Both the position numbers and the translations under genes were made by a program. Shown one piece after another: positions 24,575 to 36,540 of a DNA stretch of 64,000 bases; within the stretch, counting starts at the first letter, position 1, and each line of letters opens with the position of its first letter. Location of the stretch: contig JAJEKB010020044.1 in assembly GCA_022393335.1 (NCBI GenBank), positions 317,238 through 381,237 of the forward strand, written 5' to 3'. A model generated the notes under the pieces. That model was not told where the DNA came from, did no database searches, and worked only from the letters and a program-made list of their open reading frames with translations. The stretch is from Macrotrachela quadricornifera. Taxonomy: Eukaryota; Rotifera; Eurotatoria; Philodinida; Philodinidae.

Positions 24575-24870
24575 GAAAATTCTATTATTTAACGATTATG
24601 CTGATGGTACTGAATCGTCATAACGTAAATTATGTGATAAAAACAAGATGTCCATAGGTGCCGTGTATAATATTCTTTAACGAAACAACGAATACAAACA
24701 CAATTTCTAATTAAATGTGAATAAAGGTGTCAAACGGGAACCACAAACTGACATTGTTTTTCTCATAGTTCATGATGCAACGGACAAAAAATATTCCACT
24801 CTCTGGATTCCTGATACAAGAAAAATTACAAGCAGTTGTCGAAGAAATTGAACTTTATTGTAAATAAGAT
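24575..24870 (+). pseudogene. Pogo/Tigger-like transposase N-terminal relic
   Basis: In one frame: ILLFNDYADGTESS, a stop, then KLCDKNKMSIGAVYNIL and RNNEYKHNF. This is the psq-type helix-turn-helix pattern (K..S.GAVyNIL.R..EY) that opens CENP-B/pogo-type transposases. After a frameshift, FMMQRTKNIPLSGFLIQEKL and QAVVEEI match the second CENP-B-type HTH (W-x5-R-x2-N-x-PISG-x2-IQEKA). No DDE domain is readable downstream. Multiple stops; inactive. The identification rests on these two short matches. Confidence 0.5.
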
Positions 24871-27501
24871 AATAGAAAACAAAATTAGTTGAAAAAAAGA
24901 TTCAAGTCAATAAAAATATAATGTCAGTACAATTGAGCTTCCGACAGCCAACAGAGAATATGTAAATATGACTACTGTTTAGAGCTCCGCTTGTGAAGAG
25001 CGTACTGATGATCAATATCTGTAAACACTATAGTGCAGACACCTTCGTAATATTGGCAATTTGGAAAAGTCTCGTTGGTGCTCATCCAACGGATGTTTTA
25101 CTGTATTTGTAGAAAAATATTCCAGATTGCTCATTTGGCAAAGTGCAAATGTTCGAAATGGTTAGAAGAACGATTTTTAATAGATGAATTGAACAAGTAC
25201 ATGAGCACGCGAATAAGTAGCACGATCTACTACTTTTGGTATATCTTAAGTAGAGATGCAGAATCTGCTGTAAAAAAAGAAAACTTTCTTCAAACACTAA
25301 AATTCTTTTGTCAAGTTTCTTAAGAAGTAAGTCTGAGGTGGAGGAAGAAGGTAGATAAGAATAGCAAGGAAAAAATGGTACAAATATGTGTTACCAACCG
25401 GCAAAGACGCTGGAGAGAGAATCACAATAGAGCTACTCAAAACAAATAGCGTGATTTACAAAAAACTCATTGAATTGATCAATGATTGACTTTGATTGAT
25501 GCCGTCCTTGCCCAGGTCAACGAATACAGAGTCCGTACACGTGTTTAAACGGTCATATACGTTCATAATACGATCGTATACCACCGTACTTTGCTTTTCC
25601 GTAACATACGATTAATCACTATTTTAAGCCGAATATGAGCAAAAACACCGAAGTCGCAGCAATTGTTATCACATGGGCGAATATCTTGAAATTAATTTTA
25701 ATCGATGAATTAGACTACAACCAATTGTTTGAAGGTCTTTGAAATAATATCAATAATAATTATAAATATCGATATATTTTTACTAATATACTGTATCAAT
25801 TTCAATACAAGAAGACTAAACTCATTTTTCCCGAATTGTACTTATACGAAATGATGGATTATATTTGTGACTTATTTTATAAGCAGTTCATAATCAAGTT
25901 GATTTAGACAAAAAAATCTCTACATTACCTCTCTTTCAGATCCATATAACCAGATGCTGTGATGAAATGACAAATAGCATATTTAGTAGCGGAAATAATA
26001 TTCTTACAATGAGTATGTCTTTTACAAATATACAAACAAAATTTATAATTTCTTTCAATCGCCTAATTTCGAAGAAGATTACTGAAATAGCTATTGATCT
26101 ACTAACTGATGGGAATATCTCATCTCACCATTTCTATAGCAAATTTGTTGATGCAGTTGTTCACGAGTAGCGCTCATCTAAAGACTAGCTCAGCTCTTTC
26201 TCGTAGAAATCGTGTTTCTAAACTACCGTCAAGCTATTCATTTATAAAATTAAAAATAACTGAAGTCAGATTCAACTTCCTGAGCATTAACTGCCTTTGA
26301 CCAAACCTCATAAAAACAAATATTTTTTTGTTAAAAACTTGTCGTTTATTTAAAAAATTGAGCTGCAAAAAATTTTTAGAAAACAGGCTTCAGATTTGAA
26401 TTCCTCGACCCCGATTACCCGTTGCTCAAGTTTTATAGAAAATATTAATAGAATGTTTTTTTGACCTTGTGCGGACATACAAGCAAACAAACAATTTATG
26501 TTTCTAAGATTCTTCTCTACGAGAAAGAGAATATCATATGAAAAATTAGGACTATAGAGAAAATATGTGCATAAAAAAACTAGATATAGCTAAAAACCTT
26601 ATATTATATTTTCGTTATTTCGATTTTCCATTTTGCCTATTTTTTTTTTATATCACTGTTTAGCACCCTCTCGTCTCATCAATTCTCTCCTGTTTGATCC
26701 ACAGCGTTTTGTTTATGCAGAGAGCGGCATCTATTAATTTTTCTGAAAAATGCAAGCTTAATATTTTTCAGACATGTTTGTTTAATTTTTTTGATTCTGA
26801 ATATATATATGTCTTCATTTTTTTCCACGCTTCGAAAAAATCTTCACACAGCGCGTTTCGAAAAAACCAGTGAAATGAAAAGTAGCCGTCTTCGATGCGT
26901 CAGTCAAAGGAAAAGATTATTTAAAAATAATTCATTACAATCTATCAAAATAGCATTCAATAATAATCTATTATAATATATATTGGAAACCAATGCATAG
27001 CGAATACGGAAGATAAGTATTAATGAAGAAAATACTATTGGTATATGAGACCTATTGATTTATTTGTTTCAAACAGGTAAACAAACTATGTATGAACTGA
27101 TTAATAATAAATAAATATTTCTTAGAAGTTTGGTGTTTAGTATAAAGCAAGCACTATAATATATGTGCTTTCTATTAATGAATAGATAATTGATTAATAG
27201 CAGATTTTGACCAATTAGGTTTATTATAATGAAATAATGAGAAAACTATTCGCTTGCATTCATACTTTTTGTATTTACTCGATTGAAAAAGAGATAATTC
27301 GAAGTGTCCAATATTAGTCATATTATTTTTCTGATTATTATCTCTGTCCTGTCTCTTTTTTTTCTTTTATAAGAAAAATATTTAAAAAAATGATAATATT
27401 TTGTTGAATTTGTTTAGCATTGTTCTGTTTATTATTATATGCATTAACATTAAAAGTTCGTGTTGACTTGTCCAATACAAATAGTTATTATATATTTATA
27501 T

Positions 27502-27870
27502 ATGTCTACAATTCGTTCACTTCCATTGACTAAATCATCTTACATTCATTTATATTTTCAAGCCAATAAAAATCTTTATCTTGAGGATGGTCGTCACCAT
27601 AAAAAAACTCATCCTTATGATAAGTTTCAAACTGGTTTAACAACAATATTTTTTACATATACTACTATTACTAACTACGCTAAACGAAATAAAAATTATC
27701 CTGAACAACGGCAAGAACAAAAACATAATAGTATTCATTTTAAATTTTTAGACCCTAATAGTAATAATAACCTTAATAATATATTCTGTTCACACATTAA
27801 TCATATACTATTGTTAATAACTATTGATACATTTCAATGTCTACCACGTAAAAAAAGATTGAACAAGTGA
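27502..27870 (+). CDS. Hypothetical open frame, possibly not a gene
   Basis: An open frame of 122 aa from the ATG at 27502 (MSTIRSLPLTKSSYIHLYF). The middle is basic and Gln/Asn-rich (NYPEQRQEQKHNSIHFKF) and the end is hydrophobic then basic (LLLITIDTFQCLPRKKRLNK). No signal peptide, domain or family motif is seen. It lies between dead transposon fragments and its flanks are A/T-rich, so it may be chance or a relic. No function is proposed. Confidence 0.25.
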   Translation: MSTIRSLPLTKSSYIHLYFQANKNLYLEDGRHHKKTHPYDKFQTGLTTIFFTYTTITNYAKRNKNYPEQRQEQKHNSIHFKFLDPNSNNNLNNIFCSHINHILLLITIDTFQCLPRKKRLNK

Positions 27871-28159
27871 AGATATGGAGCAACAAAAAAACCGAATATC
27901 ACTAATTAATTATCGAATATAAAAAAATGTTATGAAAACGACAACAATATGCAAACTGGTAAAACTTTGTTCATATTAAATGATTTCAATGGATTAATAT
28001 TAGTACATTCATTTTGTATATATATACGATCAGAAAAGGTAACTTCTTATGAAACAGAGATAAGAGTATAATTTAAATTCGACTTTGAGTGCGGTCATAT
28101 GTTTCGTTTTTTAAAAGGAACAACAAATGGAGTAAAATAAAAAATTACTAGCTCATTTT

Positions 28160-29830
28160 ATCCTTTTTTTTTATAGGCACTTATGATACTGCTATTTTCG
28201 GACCGAATTTTACTATTCAACATTGTCGTAATTTAATTTAACGTGTATGACAATTATCCTTAAAAAAAACGATTAAAAAATACTTTTTGATCGGCTTCGA
28301 CAATCATATGATATTTTGTGTCATGTATCACAAACAAGACATCATCAATTTAGGAAAAAGAAACTGAATTCTTTATCAAAAAGAATGTGCGCAGTGAACG
28401 TTAACCGGTGCACGCTCTATCTCATTATCATCCACATTATTTCAAAACATAGTGGCATCCGTACTTCATTCGAATAAGTTTTCTATCTCAGGTAAATAAT
28501 AATAGTTTTATTTTACAATATATAGAAACTAAGGTGCTTAATTTAGTACTAAAATTCGTACCATCTATCTTAAAGAAAATGATAGGACAGAAGCCACCTA
28601 TAGTAACAACATTTTGTGAACGAATAAAAGAAAAAATAAGAAAAACAATTGTAACAGCATCGCTAAGAGATCATACTTTAGAATCTACCATAAAATTCTT
28701 TTATAAAATCCAAAACGAAAAAAAAATCAGTTTTTGACAAACAAACAAATCTAAAATTTTTCATCCAGATACTTGAGAAAGTTTTATAAAAAAAAATCAG
28801 CAGTATACAACTAAAAGTAATGCTTATATCGAAGTACCCACACTCCCATTGAAAGAGATTATAGAAATAAAAACATAGAATTCTCCATGCGACTTAGTTA
28901 CAAGTAAACAAATGTTGTAACATACGTTAGATAGATTAAGACTTTCTCTCATTGAATCAAAGCTATCTCATCTGTATTATAATCCGAAAGATCATAAAAT
29001 TGATGAACCATTTAGATCTATAGTGAGCGAAATAAAATCTTCATTAGTAACATGATTCGAATTGCTTAAACAAGAGCATGCGCTCTCTCGTCAATAAAAA
29101 TACTCTATATTTGCTTTCTCACTCTATAACTAATCTTGAACATTTAAAAAGAATTCAAAATGACACCTGAAACAAATATATAAATGTTTGACATTATAGA
29201 TTTATACACAACGATTCTTTAAAAAGAGGCAATGGTTATTGCATGCAGGAAGATAAATATATGAAAAGTCTGTGGTTTATTTATTAACATGATAGACGCT
29301 CTATTTCTGCATGCATTGAAAAATTCATACTTTATTCTTCAACTGCCAGGAATAGAACCAAAATTTTATAAATAAATTGGAGAAGCAGCAATGGGATGAT
29401 GCTTGTATGCACAAAAGTATTAGCTGATCTATACACAAGAAAATGAGAAAGTGCAATCGTAGAGTGGCAGCATTGGTATGTAGAACTTTATTTACGATTT
29501 ATAAATGATGTTTCTCTCATCAGCTAAAATATTATCAAAACATATGGATCACATGAAAAGAATGATAAACAGTTAATTATCTACATGCAACGACAGTGAT
29601 ACTGGTATCTACATTTATGACGAGAATTTTTCAAAACATAGCAATACAATCATATGTGCTTCCATGTCATTTATCACATCTTCGCTGTGGTAGTAGAAAT
29701 AAAACGTAAACATTTGCTTTACGAAAAGGACATATATTCTCATCCAAAAATACCTTCGATGTGAACCTGATAAAATTGGAATTAGACTTGTATTAAACAA
29801 ATATTTATTAGTGTTTGTAGACAAGCAAAT
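28160..29830 (+). pseudogene. Penelope-like retroelement (Athena-like) reverse transcriptase relic
   Basis: A heavily broken frame keeps the order of PLE reverse-transcriptase motifs. LVLKFVPSILKKM and IRKTIVTASLRDHTLESTIK begin at 28534. LSHLYYNPKDHKIDEPFRSI follows near 28970 (PLE motif Y-x-x-PK-x-HK...R-P-I-V-S). IIDLYTTI then KEAMVIACRKI lie near 29200 (PLE DxTDLYT.IP..GA). LPGIEPKFYK, a stop, and IGEAAMG lie near 29350 (F..Q..G.AMG). LRFINDVSLI near 29500 is the position of the catalytic [FY]xDD motif, with N in place of the first D. The C-terminal IGIRLVLNKYLLVFVDKQIK is typical of the PLE RT end. Numerous stops and frameshifts; no GIY-YIG domain is visible. This group is a known component of bdelloid telomeric regions. 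Confidence 0.7.
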
Positions 29831-30507
29831 AAAACACTGCTTTTAAAATTTAATAAGAAGAAAAACATTGAATATAGTTTTTCGAAAAGAGTATTTAAAA
29901 CTTAAAAGTTTATTACTAAATACAGTATAAAATGAAAAGAAAGAAAGAAAACTCAATTTCAATAATGAGATATATACATATATTAATTTAGTGATGTATT
30001 TGGTTGTATTGGTCAACTTATCAATCCGTAATAAGTACTCAGCTTTGAGATTTACCTATAGTAGAAGTTTGAAAGCGAATGATTGTACTCGCAATGAGAT
30101 ATGCTTGACACAATCGAAGATGAAGCAATTTTTTTTCCAACGGTTTGCATAGAAATTTATCAAATACTTGCTATTATAACCTATGTAAAAACTAGTTAAA
30201 TCTCGGATCATCTTTTGAGCAACTTTTATGGGAGTCGATCATGGCTTACATGGAATGGTTCATGTAAAAAAAAAAGATGAAATAGAATAAAAGAAAATCA
30301 TTGATTGTCAAGTATAAAGATATCTACTTTATGATAAAATCCAGATGCCCAAAAGTCAATTTTCTCTATCTATAGTATTTAAATTATTAAAACTAAAAAT
30401 AATCTTTGATGGCATACTAAACTATTAAAGATTTGTGTAGCTGTTTAACCTGTATGGTAGCTATGGCATAATTTTATTTGTAATGCCCATTTTAGTAATT
30501 GATTGTT
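29831..30507. other. Intergenic interval
   Basis: A/T-rich 3' flank of the hydrolase gene; no gene or repeat recognised. Confidence 0.5.
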
Positions 30508-33501
30508 TTACTGAAATTGTCTCTTATGTCTGTCATTGAATGTAAAGATCATCGGGGGTTCACTCGTTGTTTCATTTGACCTGAAAATTTGACGTTGAAA
30601 ATTAATATAAAAATACTCTTGATCTGAGTGAACGGTCAAGTTAGTATCGAGTTTAAAATGTCGTCTTGTCGATAGATCAACATTCGGATAGAGTCCTTTA
30701 CTGTCATTTCTCATTGGTATATGATCAATCGATGCATATCCATACATATCGTACACATAGATTTGCTGTGCCTGTGCTGTCCATTGCACATCAGCTGGAT
30801 CTAAATGCGAGCAAGTAAAGTTCCATGTAAGTAAAGTTGACGTGAATATATTATTAGGCAAAAGTTCGTAAGTAATTTGTTCAAAAGTAATTATAGTAGT
30901 TAAATCTGTTTCATGTTTTCGATATATTCTTGGTTTACCACCTGAGAATGATTCTGGAAGGATATCATCAAGTGGAACTTGTTGTTGAGTAAACAAGGGT
31001 GGTGACGGTGTTGATGATAAGGGAAGAATAATAGGCAAATCAATGAAAGTAGCTGATGGATTGAGAAAGAGTGATGTATTCATGACAAATGGAGATGGCC
31101 AATAAGTTGGAAACATGGCATTCGAAATAGCAACCCGAATGCGATGACCAGTGAAAAAAGTCCATGTAGTGAAACGAAGCTGAATAGTAATCGTATACGG
31201 ATAGTTCGGTTCAAAATTGGCTGGTGATGTTTGTCTCTGAGCTCCGTTTAGTGCACCAGTAGTCACAAGCCACACTTGACCATCGATGTCCACATCTTCG
31301 AATCGTACAATCCAGTGAGCCAATGGAGCTGTAGCACTCACCTATATCGATAGAAAAAATTAATGAAGAGAGCGTTTGCAAAAATTTCAATATTTAGTTT
31401 AATATAGACTTTTACATGATCTAATCTTTTTTTCATCTTGAAGAAGCAATAGTATAAATAATGCATAAATTAGTTTAATCCATCTTTTGACTATGAGTAA
31501 GGCTCAATAAAACTAATAAAATTTTACAAACGTTCGGGTTCGTAACTTGTTCATCATGAATCATGACTATTTCATTGAAATTATAGCCTTTCTGTAGGGA
31601 TATGTCAAAAAAAAAGATTACATAGTTTAAGTCTAAAATTTTGCTTTACTTTTGGTCGAATAATCCTAGCAATAATCTGAAAATTTCAACTCTATGCAAT
31701 GTGGCTTCTTTGAGTTCCAAATCTTTCCAAAAATAGTTGCTTGTTACTCATGGGAGACTAAAGCCCTACTCACTTGAATAAACAGTAACTCGAGAAAAAC
31801 ACATTGCTTAGAGTTGAGGTTTTTAGAATATTATTACGACTATTCAATCTAAATTTAAGCAAATTTTCAAACCTAAATTATGTAATTCTTTTTTTTAAAC
31901 AATGGGTTCGAACTTTTGTGGAAGTCTATTAGTGCCATTGAGTCATATTCCTAGCCAAAATATGAAGAAAATTAGCATTTAACATGCAGATAGATTCCTT
32001 CGTACAATTTCAATAATTATACTACTCAAGTTAGCAAATGATTTTTCGAATACCTGAAGTGAAACGTTGATAAAACCAATAAGTTCAATTGTTTTCTCAA
32101 TTGGATTACTTTCATAGACGAGACAATATTCATCAAAAGATCGCTGATCGCCCGTCAAACCACCCAACCACAAACCGCCTTCGAAACCAATCCATGGTCT
32201 ATATGCGAGTTCATCAACATAATTATCGCCTCTTCTTTCTTCTACAGCTGATAATGAGTGCTCAGTCAATATTCCACCTTTAATCATGTACAAACGTCGC
32301 GTCTGTTGTCGAGGGATAGGCCATTGAGGTTCATATCGATAGGTACCTGTAGTAAGACTTGTTCGAATAAATAATGTGATATCAGGTTCGTTTAAAATAT
32401 CTTTATTCTTCTGATCATCTTTGAGCCAATAATTGAACCATCGAATCATTTCAGCTTTGCTATCAAAACCAGGACCCGGATGTCGATTCGCATATTCAGG
32501 CATTGCATGAACAAATGGACCAACAACGACCTTGACCTTTGGTGATATTTTTCGTATATGTTCATATATATTGATAGCAACATCTTTGTAGCTAGAATAT
32601 ATCAATTGATAGAAACTGAAAGGTCTTTAATCTATAAAATTTACGGATCATAAAGACCTCCAATAAGATACACAGGCAAAGTAAGATTATCATAGGCATA
32701 TTTGATCGAATGTTTTCTCCAAAATGAATCATCCAATTGATGTTCGAGATAGACATCGGCCCAAGGTCTTCTTGTAAATCGTTCTTTAATCCATTGTTCA
32801 TTCATAGCATAAATAGGTGTAGCTGGCAATGCATTTGCATGATCAATTGAAATTATATAATGATCTTGATGTATGATACCATCTGGATAATGAATATCGT
32901 TTTTGTACAAATCATCCGAAGCATGTGCAACAAACACTGCTCGAAGAGCTGGTGATCGTCGTAATGTAGCCATCATCAAAGAATTAAATGCAGACCAACT
33001 TAGACCATACATACCTACACGACCATTCGAATGAGGATAATCAGCGAGTTGTTTAATTACATGTTCACAGTCATTCAATTCTTGTGTTGTGTATTCATAC
33101 TCAATAAGAATACCTTCAGATGAACCCGTACCACGAATATCAACTTGGACCATCTCAAAGAAAATAGGCAAATATATTTAATTTTTATGAGACAATAATC
33201 TATTTACAATAAAACCTCGTCGTGCCAGATAGAAAATATTCGGTTGATCAGAATTAAAAGAATTATCATCTTTTCGATAGGGTTTATACTCGAATAAAAC
33301 TGGAAATTTTTCATCATTATATTTTGCAATAGGCGTAGTAACTGTAGCTGATAGGCGAACATCATCAGACATTAAAAACCATACATTTTCTGTTGTAAAT
33401 GTATACATATTTAGATCTGTAGCTATTGAATGTTGTATTCTCAACAAAAACATGAGAATGAAGGTAAGATGAATACAATATAACATGAGAATATTAATCA
33501 A
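30508..33501 (-). CDS. Secreted CocE/NonD-type (peptidase S15-like) hydrolase
   Basis: Four exons on the minus strand (33501-33208, 33153-32645, 32591-32054, 31341-30508) sum to 2175 nt, giving 724 aa. An N-terminal signal peptide (MINILMLYCIHLTFILMFLL) is followed by an alpha/beta-hydrolase of the X-Pro dipeptidyl-peptidase/cocaine-esterase class. Visible landmarks: VLFEYKPYRKDD; VQVDIRGTGSSEG; nucleophile elbow GMYGLSWSAFN (Ser about residue 150); DLYKNDIHYPDG; GGLYDPYKDV with the candidate acid Asp near 266; GPFVHAMPEY with the candidate His near 296; HPGPGFDSKAEMIRWFNYWL; then the C-terminal jelly-roll (VSLQVSATAPLAHWIVRFED, LNGAQR, HRIRVAISNAMFPTYW). The motif wording matches bacterial CocE/NonD hydrolases closely. 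Three introns: two of about 53 bp and one of 712 bp. Substrate unknown (ester or X-Pro amide). Likely horizontally acquired, then intron-bearing; inference. Confidence 0.88.
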
Positions 33502-36500
33502 ATATAATTAGAAGAATGCAAAAAGAATTGACTTGTAGCGATTGTGAAGACTGAATATTGTTATTTATCTATTTTTTTTTCTTTCCTTTTTTACCTTTGA
33601 GATATAGATGTAACTTAAGAATACAACTGATAATCGTGCAGAACAAATGTTATAAATGATCAACATTTAAATCTCAAAGTATCTTAAAATCAAAAAATAT
33701 ATAAAAGTACGATGATCAAATAGCTGACATGATAATGACATATTTCTCTTTGTTCTACGTTGTCTTTTGTATTAGTTTAAATCATAGATGACAAGGTGAG
33801 AGTGAATATGTTGATTATAAAGCGTATGAGTAAATATTTACTTATTCGTGTAGAGACACCGATTGCAGTATACTTTTTGGATATCGATAGCGATATATTT
33901 TCTGAAAAGATACTTGTGTAAGCACATACATCAATGATTTTATTGAGAAAATTTCAAAGAGATACTTTAATCTTACTTTATATAATGAATTACATAGAAA
34001 ATTTATCAATGCACTTAAGTGAAAATTCAATTGAAAGAATTTACGACTACCACGTGTCATTCATAGCATTAGTTTCAAAAAACTTTTCTAATTTAAAGGG
34101 CAATCATCTAATCCGAGGTCATAGGTACGCAAGTGTTTGCAAAAATATTTAGAAACCTTCTTCCACAGACATCTTCTATACAGGTGCTCTTCGAATCGTT
34201 TTATAGTGTGATAGATAGCCCACGAAGAGTTCTATACAAACAGTATAATTTTATAATCTTTTGATTGATTTATAAAAGTATTGAAGAAAGAAATTACACC
34301 TTTATATATTCAATGTGTAGTACGTCTATCGAAAAATGATCCCTCAAAAACACATTTTTGTAGCCACTTACAATAGTAGAGAAAAAAAATGTTCTAAGAA
34401 AAAGCAAACTTTTTTTCAAATTTTTTTTGCAAACACCTGTAGTTTAATGGCGGTTGATATTTTTGTTTTCTAAATAATCGATCGACGTGTATTTTTAGAA
34501 TTAAAAAAGAAAAATAGTGTAGTAATACGATTGGACGAAATTAAGTGAATAATTAGCTTAATTATTCCTAAAAAAAACATTTTTAAATAATGAATATCTT
34601 TTATTGAAAATTAAATAGCATAATTAAAGAGATAATTATGTTTCTGTTTTTATTAATTTTGCTTATTTTTTTTGTCATATTTATTCTGATTAAGACGGTA
34701 CGTTCCACTTTAATTTTTAAAATAATATCTATTTCAAGAGAGATCTAAAACTATTTTTATCTGTTGTCTACGCTAGTTGCTTTGCATGAAACATTTTTGA
34801 CATATTGCTTTCAAGAATGGTTGTGTATAAAATTTCGCGTTTGCAATCCACACAAGAAAAAGGTTCAGAAAAAGCCTTCCACACTAATCGCTAATGGAGA
34901 AAGCTTTGTAGAAAATATTCAAAACTTTTTTCTATTCTCAAACTGTATAGGAAGCCCGATAGAAACGATAGGGGCCTTCTATCTTTCTACGTAATCATGA
35001 AAAGTTTCATAAGAACACAACGGAATTTTTCACTGCATTATTTAAAGACGAAAACCGTGCTTTTTACAAGGAACTATCTAAAGTTCTGTACAAATCATGG
35101 AAAAGCATTTCTTATTCTGCTAAACCATACAGAGCTTATTACAGAAGATACAGTACCTATTTTTCATCCAATGGAGATATAATGATTCCGGGTGAGAAGT
35201 GCGAAACTCTTTCCTATTTCTTTTAATCTTCAAGAGATTTCGTATCGGAAATACTAAACCTATGGAATTTTTCTGAAAGAAAAAAGAGTTAATACGAAAA
35301 ATCTACTTTTTTTTTAGAGTCTGCGTTTAGTCAGGATTTAACTTTGCCTTCATCACGATTAGATTTTCCATCTAGAATGACTTCTCCAGAGAGAGATTTT
35401 CAGGAATAAATAGTTAGTCCAATATAATGAAATAAACGTTTATCTCATTAAAATCTTTACCCATAATAAAATAATATTGGTTATATTCTGAATCACATGA
35501 GAGCCGGTTCAATTTTCCTTTCTGAAAATCATATTTCTTCAAAATCATAAATAAGCTTATAAATCGATTTTTCAACTGAAATTCAGAAAAGGTCATATTA
35601 AAACATTATATTGTCAAAATGTTTCAATGGTTTCTTGTAACAAATATAGCAGATAAAATCAGCTGGTACCATCTGTTGTGCCTAGATAGTTCTGCCCCGC
35701 TTTTTTTGAATACCCTACGTGTTCATAATAATCTTTAAAGAAACCGCAAAAGATCTTGGACAATACAATAGTAGGGTTCAAGTTTTCTTCCATAAGTTTG
35801 TTGAAATTGTGTCATTTTGCGAACAACCATAATGTGCTTTTAACAATTTTGTCGTGAAAATGCTTGTGATCAGTTTGCAACAGCAACTTTTTGCAATTGC
35901 ATTTCTCATTATTGTTCCACCATTTTTAGGGCGAATGTCAAGCATATTGTTATATGTACCATTTTGAATCACATCCAGTTTGAGCTACTTCCTAAAAGTA
36001 GTTTTCAATGTAAACGGAGCGTAAAATTCTGGAAATTTTCTGAATCTGACACTGAGACGTTTTCATAACACTCGTACTGACAAATCTTATTTCCGATGTA
36101 CTTGGATTTGATATAAAATGTGTTATAGATGCTATATGAAATCACAACGTCACACCTCGAGACAACATTTTTATAAAGTTCATAAATTAAGTTTTAGAGT
36201 TTCGATTTTTGATAGAATGCTACCTTTTAGCAAGAAGCATAGATGACACACATTTTCATCTTTTACCATTCAAGGCAATCTCTAATAGATACAACGTTAT
36301 TATGTCTTCACCTATCTTATTAGTTTTTTTAAAAGTTATGAACATAAAACAGTGTTTTCTGACTTAAGTGTAAAAGATATGTACTACCATACATTCATAC
36401 AATTTAAATAAATCAATTTTCTTCTTAGATCGATACTCCAAACTGAATTCACGACAATCGACAACATAGTTTTCTATGCATTAATTATTCACAAAAGTCT

Positions 36501-36540
36501 CAAGAATGAATATAATTTATTTACAATTGTCTATGATCTT
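33502..36540. other. Intergenic interval
   Basis: About 3 kb with only short open frames on both strands and no protein motif. It contains a possible short inverted-repeat element at about 34118-34443 (separate entry). Minus-strand fragments around 35640-35990 look weakly protein-like but full of stops. Confidence 0.45.
34118..34443. mobile_element. Possible short TIR element (MITE-like)
   Basis: CAAGTGTTTGCAAAAATATTT at about 34129 and its near reverse complement AAATTTTTTTTGCAAACACCTG ending at 34440 form terminal inverted repeats of about 20 bp around 310 bp of noncoding DNA. TA dinucleotides flank both ends, as expected for Tc1/mariner-type target duplications. No coding capacity. The repeat is short and A/T-rich, so chance cannot be ruled out. 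Confidence 0.35.

Larger units (their letters stand above)
23894..28149. other. Transposon-relic-rich interval
   Basis: Apart from the pogo-like fragment at about 24575-24870, this stretch holds only small open frames without recognisable motifs (for example 25075-25323, 25967-26170, 26791-26976). The 27460-27870 frame is listed separately. A CG-containing patch occurs at 25500-25600. Stop-ridden protein-like stretches suggest further decayed elements that I cannot name. Confidence 0.45.
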
